Of a stretch of 64,000 nt of DNA, positions 52,711 to 61,748 are shown piece after piece. Source of the stretch: Actinomycetaceae bacterium. GTDB lineage: Bacteria; Actinomycetota; Actinomycetes; Actinomycetales; Actinomycetaceae. Numbering within the stretch: the stretch's first letter is position 1; each line of letters opens with the position of its first letter. Under the pieces are notes generated by a model, which was not told the origin of the DNA, made no database searches, and saw nothing but the letters and a program-made list of their open reading frames with translations. The translations under genes were made by a program, and so were the position numbers. The DNA lies in the NCBI GenBank assembly GCA_030524055.1, contig JAUNHH010000007.1, forward strand, positions 62,001 to 126,000, given 5' to 3'.

Positions 52711-55700
52711 CTATCCGCCACGGGAGTCTGAAGGAGGGTACGAGGGCGGCCCGCTTTCAGCGGAACTTCCTCCACCCTCGCCGGCGCCTCTATCGCCTGG
52801 GCCTGCCTCACCCTCGCCGCCATCACCACTTGTGGCTCGTTCCGCTGCTGCAGCGCGCTGGGCAGCCGCAGCCCGAGCAGCTGCAACTGCTGCACGGCGC
52901 CGCTCATCCATGACCGGAACAGGTTTAGTCTCCGGACTTGCATCCAGAGGAGCCCCGCCCTCGTCAAGCAACGTCTTCAGTGAACGCGCATCAGAAATCG
53001 CATCCGCGCCAGAGTCTCCACCCGGTCCCAAGGGGATGCCGCGCACTGGCGTGTCTCCCGCGAAGAAGCCATTCTCATCGAGGAAACGCACTACGTCGCC
53101 TTCGCGGGCAATGGTCGCGGTTGAGGGGCGGCCAGGTGGCAGCAGTCGCACAACAATACGACCTGACCTGGTTTCAAAGACGGCGCGACGGGCGCGGGCG
53201 AGGACGCGCTCGCGGACCTCGTCACGTAGGGGGACTCCACGCGAATCGTCCACCAACACCACTTCAACGCCGCCAGCACGAGCATGCCGTGCTGCCGCGG
53301 TGACCGTTGTCCCCGCAAAGAAAGGCGCGCGAATGCCGTCACGTAACTCAGCTTCGAGCAGCAGAGCTTCTTTCCGCACCCCGGGTTCGTGGATACGGCC
53401 TGAGGCAATAGCTTCGAGGACGGGGCCCGCTCGCCGCGACACAGTAGCCAGCGTTGAGGTCATCACTGACTGGACACGATCCTGAATGCGATGTTGCGCA
53501 GCTTTACGTTGCCGCTGAATCATGAGGCGCCGCATCATGTCGGAGGTTTTGACCGCTGTGCGCGTCACGAAATCCCACAGCAGTGTCATCACAATATGAA
53601 CGCCCACCATTGGCACGAGATCTGTCCAGCCACCGCCATGGCGCAGCGTCCAAATAGTCACCGCCCAGATGGTCAGAATTAGGGCTGTCCATGCAGCTAA
53701 GGGGCGAGTGCGGACAATCAGAGCGCACACTAATAACGCAGCGCCGCCTGCTCCCCACGAGGCCCAGCCGGGCAGAGCCGGGTAGGGCGCGGGAATAATG
53801 ACGCAGAAACTGCCAAGCCCAGTCAATAAGGCCACCACCATTGCGAGCGGGCGCGGCACAATCGACGAGGGCCACTTCCGTAGCACCAGGAAGGCTGCTA
53901 TCGCATAGAGAACTAGCCCGCTAATAGGAATGAGTGGTGGCTGGTAGTCCCCTAAATGAACGAGGACGGAGTAAATCTGAATGAGGAGTCCAGTGCATCC
54001 CACAATTCGCGCGGGAATGGTTTCCATGGCAGAGGGGAAGCGGTCCACTAGAGGCTGATAGTCAACGTAGAGGCGCTCTTCAAAAGCGTCCCGTGGGGAG
54101 GTTTCCTCTTCTGGAGCGCTCAGAGTTGCGGCATGGACCGGGTGGGCAGCGCGGGGGGCTCCTGCACTAATACGGGCCTGGAAGTGGCCAGAGTGCGGAG
54201 AGGGGGCGCTCGTGGCGGCGGGTGTGCCCGGGGTGCTGAGGTTGCCTGAAGCGGCCGCGCTAGTTGAGGCGCCCTTTGCGCCACCGAGCCCCGGCCTCGT
54301 CCCTGCATTTCTCGCGGCCCTTGGTCCGCCAGAAGCGGAACTATTGCGTGACGGCCCTGAATCGCCACTATCGCTGCGCTCCCATGGGACGACGGGAATA
54401 CACATGGGGGAGGAGTTAATCCAGCCCAGGCGAACTAAAGTTCCTGACCCCGGGCCGGTCAAAATCCCGGCAGAGCCGCCGATTTCTTCCATCCTCCGGT
54501 ACAGGGATTTGCGCAGGCCGTGGCGCAGATCGGAGGTGGAGCCAATGCGGAAACCTTGCCCATTGTCAAGAATACGGATTTCGACCCCGGAGTCATCGCT
54601 ATTCATTCGCACGCGACGTCGGATACGTGGCTGGTGCGTGGGATCGAGGGTGTCCCAGGGGTTGTCACTGGGAGTATCCGGATGTAAGGCTGCTTCTCGG
54701 GCGGCAACTCGCGCCGGGTTTAACGCAGTAATGGGACCAGTTTGGTCACCAGTGGCAATAATGGGCTGGTAGGTGCCTGGTTTGGGTTTTGGTGCGGCAT
54801 GCCGACGGGAGTTCGACACCGCCTCCAAGGTGGCATCTGTCAGGGCGACCACCACTTCGGCGGGGAGGAGGACGTCATTGTCAACGCGCACGGTCAGGCG
54901 AACATCGCCGCCAATAGCGGTGATTTGTTCGCTAATAGAGTCGAAAACTTCAGACACGGGGACGGGTGACGCGCCCCGCTGAGAATCTGACAGTGCTTGG
55001 ATTGCTTGCAATGCGGCTCGCCGCACCTGCGAGTGGTCAGCAACGCCTGCAGCCACTGGCGCCAACGCTGATAAAACACGGTCATGAATAAAATCATTGG
55101 CCCGTTGATTTGCGAGGTCGTCGGCTCGGCCGGTGACCACTGAATCCAATTCCTCCCAGTGTTCCCGCTCGGAATTATCCAGTCGGGTGGCCTTGTGGAG
55201 CAGCCAGGTGGTCAGGGCAACCTGAAGGAAAGAAATAATCAGATGGGAGCCAGCAACGCTGACTGAATCAACTGTTGGCGCCTGACCTAAAGGCGAATTC
55301 AAAAGAATGGCAATTGGAGTTAAAGCGATAATGTAGGCGAAACGGGTGCGTTCGGGCAGAATCGTTGGGACTAAAGAGCAGACAGGGAGCAGGTGTGAGG
55401 TCAGTGGACTGGTCTCCACCAGGCCCTGCCCAGGGTCCGCATAAAAACGCATCACTGCCCACAATGCCGCAAAAAGGACGTACCAGAGTAGCGTCGCCGC
55501 CGCCAAGATTTGCCACAGTCCGTCTAGGCGAGAGGTAAAGGACGTGGGGGGATTAGGGGCGCCAAAAGGCTCGTCATCAGAATAGGTCGTTGGATTTTGC
55601 GTAGTATTCCGTTGCTCAACCATGAGGGCAGCCATAGCTAGCCCACCGGCAATCACCGGAAGCAAAATAATTGGCAGGTGCACAATAATGCCGATAAGAA

Positions 55701-55869
55701 GGTTCAGGCGTTGGGCTTCCTGAAGTAATCCGCCCGCGACCATCAAGGTGGTCACCACCGACGCAATAGCAGAGAAAATCACGAAAAATCGGCGCACTTG
55801 AAGATGATGCCGGCCTTCTCGGCGCTGGTCCCGCAGGTGAGAGGGCAAGAGTAAACGAGCGAGATCCAT
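52711..55869 (-). CDS. Giant tandem NarL-class sensor histidine kinase
   Basis: 1052 residues from ATG 55869 (the longer frame to 56082 runs into repeat DNA). Module 1, residues 1-485: N-terminal spans (about 25-80, 110-230), a HisKA_3-like helix with H262 (FIHDRVLSALAPVAAG), the N-box EAVSNSRRHA near 350 and the G-box DNGQGFRIG near 435. A linker of about 110 residues follows. Module 2, residues 600-930: a second set of about six spans (615-770), a helix QHRIQDRVQS, then a kinase-like region without a recognisable N-box Asn or DxGxG, so probably inactive. Tail: Ala/Gly-rich. An intact and a degenerate sensor appear to be fused in one chain; the LuxR regulator downstream is the expected partner. 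Confidence 0.82.
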   Translation of the reverse strand: MDLARLLLPSHLRDQRREGRHHLQVRRFFVIFSAIASVVTTLMVAGGLLQEAQRLNLLIGIIVHLPIILLPVIAGGLAMAALMVEQRNTTQNPTTYSDDEPFGAPNPPTSFTSRLDGLWQILAAATLLWYVLFAALWAVMRFYADPGQGLVETSPLTSHLLPVCSLVPTILPERTRFAYIIALTPIAILLNSPLGQAPTVDSVSVAGSHLIISFLQVALTTWLLHKATRLDNSEREHWEELDSVVTGRADDLANQRANDFIHDRVLSALAPVAAGVADHSQVRRAALQAIQALSDSQRGASPVPVSEVFDSISEQITAIGGDVRLTVRVDNDVLLPAEVVVALTDATLEAVSNSRRHAAPKPKPGTYQPIIATGDQTGPITALNPARVAAREAALHPDTPSDNPWDTLDPTHQPRIRRRVRMNSDDSGVEIRILDNGQGFRIGSTSDLRHGLRKSLYRRMEEIGGSAGILTGPGSGTLVRLGWINSSPMCIPVVPWERSDSGDSGPSRNSSASGGPRAARNAGTRPGLGGAKGASTSAAASGNLSTPGTPAATSAPSPHSGHFQARISAGAPRAAHPVHAATLSAPEEETSPRDAFEERLYVDYQPLVDRFPSAMETIPARIVGCTGLLIQIYSVLVHLGDYQPPLIPISGLVLYAIAAFLVLRKWPSSIVPRPLAMVVALLTGLGSFCVIIPAPYPALPGWASWGAGGAALLVCALIVRTRPLAAWTALILTIWAVTIWTLRHGGGWTDLVPMVGVHIVMTLLWDFVTRTAVKTSDMMRRLMIQRQRKAAQHRIQDRVQSVMTSTLATVSRRAGPVLEAIASGRIHEPGVRKEALLLEAELRDGIRAPFFAGTTVTAAARHARAGGVEVVLVDDSRGVPLRDEVRERVLARARRAVFETRSGRIVVRLLPPGRPSTATIAREGDVVRFLDENGFFAGDTPVRGIPLGPGGDSGADAISDARSLKTLLDEGGAPLDASPETKPVPVMDERRRAAVAAARAAAAQRAAAAERATSGDGGEGEAGPGDRGAGEGGGSSAESGPPSYPPSDSRGG

Positions 55870-56216
55870 AGGCCCGATCCTAACGGTCTTGATTCGCCAC
55901 TTGTGTCTTTGGGGCCTGCGCGTGCCTGGTCGCCGGTGGGCAGGTGTTGCGCGTGGAGGCGTGTCACCTGCGGGGTTATGCGTTAAAAAGAAGGTGAGCC
56001 TGACTTCTTGCATTGACGAGGGCGGGGCCGGGTTTTCTGGGGTGGGCGCCTGATTTTTGCGCCGCATGCACCAAACGGGCAAAGGGCGACATTTAGACCC
56101 GAAATTCGCACTTTTTGTCGCCCTTTGCCCATCCGGTGTGACACATGAGGCTGGCGCCGTGCCAGGCAGGCAGATTGGCGGCGCAGGTCCCTGTAGAACA
56201 GCGCGCCCCGCCCTCG
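55870..56216. other. 347-bp gap with 70-bp palindrome
   Basis: Contains the promoter region of the sensor kinase, an exact 11-mer at 56017, the second 70-bp palindrome (56069-56138) and an exact 11-mer (56206-56216) touching the stop codon of the peptidase gene. No gene is supported; the frame that continues the kinase upstream is not conserved in style. Confidence 0.65.
56069..56138. repeat. 70-bp palindrome, copy 2
   Basis: Same length, orientation and loop as the element at 51253-51322. Its arms read CACCAAACGGGCAAAGG and CCTTTGCCCATCCGGTG. Differences from copy 1 are mostly in the arms and partly compensate each other, as selection on a hairpin would produce. Confidence 0.9.
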
Positions 56217-58754
56217 TTAAATCACCCCTACCTGGCGCAAAACGAAAGCAAACTCTTCAGCGCGAGCGGCCCACCGGCCCTCCCGGCCTGACTTGCCTCC
56301 ATGACCAGCCACCATTTCCGTGCGCAAAATAATGGGCCGCTCGGTGTGGGCGCTGTTCGCGCCCTGCTCACCGGCCCTAAGGGAACCACTGGCCTGCCGC
56401 AAACGCTGCACCCACTTAGCGGGCTCCACATAGAACACCCGAGTGTCATTGAGCGACGTCGTTGCCATTACTGCTGGCAACTCCACCCCTTCGGGCACAT
56501 TCTCATAGGGCGTGTAGGCGCGCATCGCTCGGTAAACCTGCGGATTTTCCACCGGATTCCCCCATTCTTCCCACTCGCCCACAGTTAGTGGCAGCGACGG
56601 ATCCAAAATTGTGGTCAGCGCATCCACAAAAGGCACGCCCGCCAGAATCGCCCGGAAACGCTGCGGCGCCTGGTTGAGCACCGCCCCCATTAGCAGCCCG
56701 CCCGCACTGCGACCCTCAGCAATCAGCCGGTCGGGAGCCACCCACCCGGATTCGACCAGCCACTGGGCCACATCAATAAAGTCCGTAAAAGAATGTTCCT
56801 TGACCAGCTCTTTACCGTCCTCATACCAGGCGCGTCCCAACTCCCCACCACCTCGCACATGCGCAATCGCATGGACCACGCCGCGGCGCAGTGCGGGAAG
56901 ACGCAGAGTTTCAAAGGCCGCGTCAAAAGAGATCTCATATGAGCCATAGCCATGCAGCCACCCAGGATTCGACCCATCGGGACGCACATCGCGGTGGTGA
57001 GCCAAGGTCACAGGAATCTGAGTTTTGCCGTCGCGAGCCAGCACCCAAAGGCGCTCTTCGACATACTCTGTGCTGTCCCAGCCGGGCGCCGTGGCCGTGT
57101 GCAGATGAGTGCGCTGTCCCGTCTTCGGGTCGATCTGCTCTGTCGTTGGCTCTACGGTGACGCTCTGGTGGACAATCTGCAGGCTCTGAGTATCCCAGGG
57201 CTCGATATGCGCAGTTTCAATAGTGCGCACAGGCGAATCCACGTTGACCCGGTAGGGAGGATTCCATAGGTCGCTAAGGTCTGAGCCAGGAGACTGCGAA
57301 GCCGCTGGGGCGCGGCGCGTGGCAACCTCCAGCTGCGTGAGCGAATCTGAGCGCAAATAGGTCACCATAAAATCGCGATAGGCAGTGGCCGCGAAAATCC
57401 GCTCTCCCGCAGCAGCCTCGCGGATGGTCTGCCACGTGGACGCCGGAGCAATGGGCTCTGAAATTGGGCAGGGGATGGCAGGGCGGCCCGGGGTATAACC
57501 CGACAGCGTTGCAGAATCGACGAGGCCGGAGCTCGCTTTTTCCCCAGGGTTATCGGGGGCGCTGCCTGCCGGTGTTTCTTGCGTTTCCGTGGCTGTGGTT
57601 GTCGTACTTGTGGGCACTGGTTCTTGGGGCGCCGCGAGGGTGCCGCCAGTGTCCGCCGCGACCGCTGTCCCCACTGCGAGGGTCGCCTGTTCCAAGCGTT
57701 GCCCCAGATCAGCAGGTAAAGGCGCCGCCACTAAAGTGCCTTCAACAGAATCTGCCGTGTGCACAATCAATAGGTGATCACCTGCCGGTTCAGCTGTGAC
57801 CAGTACCCCCGGGTCTCGCTCGGTGACGGGCACAGGCGTTACCCGCGGATATGCCGGTGACCACAGCCACGCCTGTCCTGTGGTTGTTGAGGTCGCCTGA
57901 ATAATGACCCAATTTGGGTCGGCGCAAGGAGAAAACCACAGGTCAAAAGCTTCATCAGCTTCACTCAACAGAAGAGAATCTGTCTGAGGATCAGCTCCGA
58001 CCTCGTGAATCCAGAGCTCACATTGCCGCCACGCCGCGTCAAAGCGCGTGTAAATGAATGCGGAAGAATCCGCTGCCCATGCGACGCCATAGCCCGCCTC
58101 GCACACGGAAGAGTCGATAATGGTGCCCGCGGCAATGTCGAGGATGTGCCACGTGAAATACTCATCCCCTTCTAAGTCTTCCGCCCAGGCAAGCAGGCGC
58201 CCGTCGGGGCTGGGAGTGAGTTCCACCGCCTGGTAAAACTCGTGGCCAGCGGCGCGCGCATTCTCGTCAAGCAGCAGTTCTTCGCCGGGCAGGGTGGCGT
58301 CAATCGGGGGCGAGGGCGGGGGCGAATCTGCCTCGGCGGCGGGCACACGATGATGCGTGCGATAGTTCGAACCCTCATGCCAGCGGCTGAAATACCAATG
58401 AGAACCAATACGATGCGGCACCGACACATCGGCAAGGCGCGTGAAGGCGCGGACTTCCGACTCGATGGCGGCAGCGAGGTCGGCGCTCGCGGCGCAAATA
58501 TGGTCTGCCCAGGCATTTTCCGCGGCCAGATGAGCGAGAACCTCCGGATTTTCCTTATCGCGCAGCCAATCCCACGGGTCGTCAAAATGCTCACCGTGAA
58601 TGTCGCGCACGCGAGTGCCGAATTTTTGGGGTGCGATGGGTGGGGCGGCGGGCTGTTGGGGAGCAGCGGGCGTAGTGGTGGATGCAGGTGTGGTCTGCGC
58701 GGAGGCGGTGGAATTGCTCTGGGCTGCGGATTCGGTCTGCGCGGCATCGGTCAT
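56217..58754 (-). CDS. S9 prolyl oligopeptidase family protein (oligopeptidase B-like)
   Basis: 845 residues, longer than typical oligopeptidase B (about 690). Residues 1-50 are an Ala/Thr/Gln/Pro-rich tail, then the S9A beta-propeller domain (FDDPWDWLRDKENPEVLAHL at 75-95) and a C-terminal alpha/beta hydrolase. Catalytic Ser in AEGRSAGGLLMG, Asp in TSLNDTRVFYVEPAKW, His in VAGHGGKSGREG. An insertion of about 55 residues (TSTTTTATETQETPAGSAPDNPG) lies in the propeller. It cleaves small peptides after basic or Pro residues in the cytosol. The stop codon is directly followed by an exact 11-mer, and another lies in the frame at 58311. Confidence 0.9.
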   Translation of the reverse strand: MTDAAQTESAAQSNSTASAQTTPASTTTPAAPQQPAAPPIAPQKFGTRVRDIHGEHFDDPWDWLRDKENPEVLAHLAAENAWADHICAASADLAAAIESEVRAFTRLADVSVPHRIGSHWYFSRWHEGSNYRTHHRVPAAEADSPPPSPPIDATLPGEELLLDENARAAGHEFYQAVELTPSPDGRLLAWAEDLEGDEYFTWHILDIAAGTIIDSSVCEAGYGVAWAADSSAFIYTRFDAAWRQCELWIHEVGADPQTDSLLLSEADEAFDLWFSPCADPNWVIIQATSTTTGQAWLWSPAYPRVTPVPVTERDPGVLVTAEPAGDHLLIVHTADSVEGTLVAAPLPADLGQRLEQATLAVGTAVAADTGGTLAAPQEPVPTSTTTTATETQETPAGSAPDNPGEKASSGLVDSATLSGYTPGRPAIPCPISEPIAPASTWQTIREAAAGERIFAATAYRDFMVTYLRSDSLTQLEVATRRAPAASQSPGSDLSDLWNPPYRVNVDSPVRTIETAHIEPWDTQSLQIVHQSVTVEPTTEQIDPKTGQRTHLHTATAPGWDSTEYVEERLWVLARDGKTQIPVTLAHHRDVRPDGSNPGWLHGYGSYEISFDAAFETLRLPALRRGVVHAIAHVRGGGELGRAWYEDGKELVKEHSFTDFIDVAQWLVESGWVAPDRLIAEGRSAGGLLMGAVLNQAPQRFRAILAGVPFVDALTTILDPSLPLTVGEWEEWGNPVENPQVYRAMRAYTPYENVPEGVELPAVMATTSLNDTRVFYVEPAKWVQRLRQASGSLRAGEQGANSAHTERPIILRTEMVAGHGGKSGREGRWAARAEEFAFVLRQVGVI

Positions 58755-58908
58755 GGCGATAGGGTAGCCGCTTTTCGAGGGTGGTTCTCAATAACGGCCT
58801 GCGGGCGGGTCGGTGCGGCTTAATGTGCTTGGGCGCTTGGATGAGCGGGCCTTCCTGTCTTCGGGACGTTTTTCTTCATCCAGCCTGCCCTTGGGTGACT
58901 GCCACCAA

Positions 58909-58985
58909 CATATGTAAGCGCAGGGAAGTTATGTAGGCGCGGGGAAAGCTCCCGGCGCCTACATATGTTCCCAACGCCTACATAT
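58909..58985. repeat. Palindromic element of 19-bp units (TATGTAGGCG family)
   Basis: TATGTA starts at 58911 and 58930 (19 bp); the inverse CGCCTA starts at 58956 and 58975 (19 bp). Unit sequence TATGTARGCGCNGGGAA is shared with 6387-6468. Confidence 0.88.
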
Positions 58986-59102
58986 CGTGCGGGTGGGATG
59001 GGCTCGGGTGGCCCTAGGCAAGCCCGTGGGTGATTCACCCTGCCCTGAAATGGGCCGCGCCCCGCCCTCGTCAATGGAAAATGTCCACTTAGCGAGTCCA
59101 AC

Positions 59103-59132
59103 GTGCACAATCCCCAAAGTGGGTGCACAATC
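59103..59132. promoter_or_regulatory. Tandem GTGCACAATC repeat upstream of the patatin gene
   Basis: GTGCACAATC occurs at 59103-59112 and again at 59123-59132, 20 bp apart, each containing the palindrome GTGCAC. It lies 30-60 bp upstream of the start codon: a probable regulator site or promoter component. Confidence 0.5.
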
Positions 59133-59161
59133 GGCAGGGCGCCCAAACCTTTGGAGGAATG

Positions 59162-60058
59162 ATGCCGGTCGCATTAGAGAACACCGTTGATGACGTTGCC
59201 CTAGTTTTTGAAGGCGGCGGGATGCGTGGCGCCTACACGGCGGCTGTGGTGTCCACTCTGATCGACGAAGGCCTGCATTTTCCGCATGTTTCCGGGATTT
59301 CCGCGGGCTCTTCGCATGTGGTGAACTACGTGTCCCGAGACTCCGACCGTGCCCGCGCCACTTTTGTTGATATTGCCGCAGACCCGCGCTGCGGAGGCTG
59401 GCACTACTGGCGCGCAGGCAAGGGCCTTTTCAATGTCGAATTCCTTTATGACGAAGTTGTCCGCCCCGGCGGGCCTCTGCCTTTTGACCTTGAAACGTTC
59501 CGAGCCAGCCCCGCCACAGTGCGGATTGGTAGTTTTAACGCCACCGCTGGACGGCCCGAATGGTTCACTCGTGAAGATATGCCTGATGTGTACTCGATGG
59601 CTCAACGGGTGCGGGCTTCTTCGACCTTGCCAATGCTGATGCCTCCTGTAGAACTGGATGGATCGGTGTATTTCGATGGGGCGTTGGGCTTTAATGGCGG
59701 GATTGCTCTGGATGCGCCCATGCGCGATGGGTATAAAAAGTTTGTTGTGGTGATGACGCGGGCACGCGACTACGTGAAGACTCGCGAGCGTGCGTGGCTG
59801 GAAGAAACGGTACGTACCCGCTTCCGGAAATACCCTGCCATGGTTGATGGAGTGATTAATCGAGCGGCTCGCTATAACGCAGTGCGTGCGCGGCTACTAG
59901 AAATGGAAGCGCGTGGGCAGGCGTGGCTCTTTTTCCCAGAAAACATAACGATTCCTAATACAGAAATGAGTGTGGAGCGGCTGCAGGATGCCTATGACTC
60001 GGGGATGGAGCAAATGCAACGGAGTTTGCCATCGCTGAAGAAATTCCTCGGAGTGTAG
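59162..60058 (+). CDS. Patatin-like phospholipase (RssA/YjjU type)
   Basis: 298 residues from ATG 59162 with GGAGGA upstream. Oxyanion loop GGGMRG at 18-23, nucleophile elbow G45-I-S47-A-G49, and the Asp of the dyad in YFDGALG near residue 183. Patatin enzymes hydrolyse acyl groups of lipids using a Ser-Asp dyad; substrates of the bacterial YjjU group are not known. Soluble, no signal peptide. A stem-loop of inverted 11-mers separates it from the convergent transglutaminase-like gene. Confidence 0.9.
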   Translation: MPVALENTVDDVALVFEGGGMRGAYTAAVVSTLIDEGLHFPHVSGISAGSSHVVNYVSRDSDRARATFVDIAADPRCGGWHYWRAGKGLFNVEFLYDEVVRPGGPLPFDLETFRASPATVRIGSFNATAGRPEWFTREDMPDVYSMAQRVRASSTLPMLMPPVELDGSVYFDGALGFNGGIALDAPMRDGYKKFVVVMTRARDYVKTRERAWLEETVRTRFRKYPAMVDGVINRAARYNAVRARLLEMEARGQAWLFFPENITIPNTEMSVERLQDAYDSGMEQMQRSLPSLKKFLGV

Positions 60059-60118
60059 GTGGGGGCGGGTTTTTGCCCTGGGGTGCAGGTGCGGGCTTTG
60101 CTGGTGCGCTACGTTGCG

Positions 60119-60154
60119 GCCCCGCCCTCGTAGAAAAATTCACGAGGGCGGGGC
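60119..60154. terminator. Bidirectional stem-loop from an inverted pair of the dispersed 11-mer
   Basis: GCCCCGCCCTCGT (60119-60131) pairs with ACGAGGGCGGGGC (60142-60154) around the loop AGAAAAATTC. The pair is in the opposite order to the other cases (C-rich copy first) and lies between convergent genes. Confidence 0.82.
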
Positions 60155-60189
60155 CTGGTTTTAGACTCTGGGATTCTTCGGACTGGTGA

Positions 60190-60912
60190 TTATTGTGGGG
60201 GTGTGCGGGTTGGCGCCTCAGTTATTTGACGGATTCGTTTGACTCTGCGATTCATGTGGTGCCGAATGAAACGGCGATAGAGATATTTGCGTAGCCCGCG
60301 TAGATTCACTCCATATTTGGCGTAGAAATCATCTGGTGATAGAAAAGTGCCGAAATCCTGGTTAACGCCTGTTTGCTGGATCGCTGTGTCGCTTCCATCC
60401 CACTGAATAGGGGGAGCTGCCAGATTTAACGTGCCAATGCCGTATCCAAGGTATTCTCCGCTACATCCTGTTAAGGTGCGGATACCATCCAAATAGGGCG
60501 AATCGCAAATGACGCCTTCTAGAGCCACCCATTTCTCTTCAAAGTAGACTTCCGCCCAGGAGTGCACAATATTCTGTGGGGCGAAAAAGTGGGCGATAGG
60601 TGGGACTACTCCAGCTTGGAGCCGCTTGTGAATGGTTGCCCCATGAAAACGGCAGGGAATGTCGCACGCCCGTAACAACGCCATGAGTAATGTAGTTTTC
60701 GTATTGCATTGACCATATCCATCCCGCAGTACCTGTGAAGCAGGAAGAGCGTCAGAAAGATTGTATCCGAAAGGTAATTCTCTCACGTAGTCATAAATGG
60801 CCCCAATTCTTGCTTTAGGTTCCTGATCACGGTATTTTTGTGCCCGAATATGTGACTGTATTTCTGGATGGGTAAAGTCAAGTAGTGGTGTTGCCTTAAG
60901 GAAATCGTTCAT
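60190..60912 (-). CDS. Transglutaminase-like superfamily protein
   Basis: 240 residues. The Cys-His-Asp core is visible: Cys in DGYGQCNTKTTLLMALLRA near residue 72, His in NIVHSWAEVYF near 121 and Asp in GVICDSPYLDG near 140. Such proteins act as cysteine peptidases or peptide-modifying enzymes; no signal peptide, so it should be cytosolic. The C-terminal 70 residues are basic (RKYLYRRFIRHHMNRRVKR). It is the last gene of a group with the AraC regulator (71-bp gap) on the same strand, which may control it. Confidence 0.85.
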   Translation of the reverse strand: MNDFLKATPLLDFTHPEIQSHIRAQKYRDQEPKARIGAIYDYVRELPFGYNLSDALPASQVLRDGYGQCNTKTTLLMALLRACDIPCRFHGATIHKRLQAGVVPPIAHFFAPQNIVHSWAEVYFEEKWVALEGVICDSPYLDGIRTLTGCSGEYLGYGIGTLNLAAPPIQWDGSDTAIQQTGVNQDFGTFLSPDDFYAKYGVNLRGLRKYLYRRFIRHHMNRRVKRIRQITEAPTRTPPQ

Positions 60913-60983
60913 GGCTCAACGCTAAAAGAAAGTCCAAGGCTGTGGCTTGAACTTTGCGGCTGAGTTTTGGCTGGAATTGGCGT

Positions 60984-61715
60984 CTATGGCCAGTCGTTCA
61001 CATCAGTGTGCATGCGTAATAACGTGGAGGGCGAGAGGCCGAAATTGGTTCGAAAGAGGCGACTTAAATGTGCTCCATCGCTAAAACCTGCACGGGCGGC
61101 AGCGTCAGAAAGGCGCATATTGCTCTTGGTAATAGCCTCTACAGCGCAGCGTAATCGTACCCAAATGGCGTAGCGCCGGAAAGGGATACCGATTTCCTGA
61201 GAAAAGCGATGAGTGAGATAGGAGGGGGAGATATGCGCCTTTTTTGCTGCTTCGGGTAGTGAGGCCTTTGGTGTTGGTGCGTAAGAATCAAGATATCTCA
61301 ATGCAGCGAGCACTGGTGCGGATAGGTTTTTTCTGTCGGGTATCCCTGTGCGGAGCAATATATTTACTATTTCCTGTGTAGACCTTCGCCTTGTTATTGC
61401 TGATGGTAACGCTGAGAGAGCGGCCAGCGACATATCTGAAAGCAGTCGTTCGTTAAATGAACCGTAGGGCTCGATCAGAAGAAGAAAAAGAGGATTTTCT
61501 GAGTAGAGGCAGTGTTTCTGATTGGGGGGAATAATGGCAAAGGTTTCTTCTTTCGCAGTGTTCTCGCTATCACGTTGCAGCTTAAATGTGCCTTCGTGAG
61601 CTATGACTAATTGAATGGCAAGATGCTGATGCCAACTAGTGTTACCACCCTTGCCGTAATAGACCACTGCGCCTGGGAAAAGATTGAGGTTTCCGGTCCA
61701 ATAGTCCTCGCGCAC
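60984..61715 (-). CDS. AraC family transcriptional regulator with cupin-like sensor domain
   Basis: 243 residues from a GTG at 61715. N-terminal cupin-like ligand region (TSWHQHLAIQLVIAHEGTF, NQKHCLYSENP), C-terminal double HTH of AraC/XylS type (LPEAAKKAHISPSYLTHRFSQEIGIPF, then RLSDAAARAGFSDGAHLSRLFRTNFG). It should bind DNA as a monomer or dimer in response to a small ligand. The first possible start has weak SD sequence (AAGGA directly before it). Targets may include the neighbouring transglutaminase-like gene. Confidence 0.9.
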   Translation of the reverse strand: MREDYWTGNLNLFPGAVVYYGKGGNTSWHQHLAIQLVIAHEGTFKLQRDSENTAKEETFAIIPPNQKHCLYSENPLFLLLIEPYGSFNERLLSDMSLAALSALPSAITRRRSTQEIVNILLRTGIPDRKNLSAPVLAALRYLDSYAPTPKASLPEAAKKAHISPSYLTHRFSQEIGIPFRRYAIWVRLRCAVEAITKSNMRLSDAAARAGFSDGAHLSRLFRTNFGLSPSTLLRMHTDVNDWP

Positions 61716-61748
61716 TCCTTCAGCCTATCTTGCTGTGAGCGGTTGGTT

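Larger units (their letters stand above)
58755..59161. other. 407-bp intergenic stretch with palindromic element
   Basis: Divergent promoter region between the peptidase and the patatin gene. It holds the element 58909-58985, an exact 11-mer (59060) and the direct repeat at 59103-59132. No gene is supported. Confidence 0.6.

Noticed and set aside
52691..53485. 264-codon plus-strand frame opposite the sensor kinase C-terminus
   Set aside because: Mirror of an Ala/Gly/Ser-rich region; no start signal and no domain.
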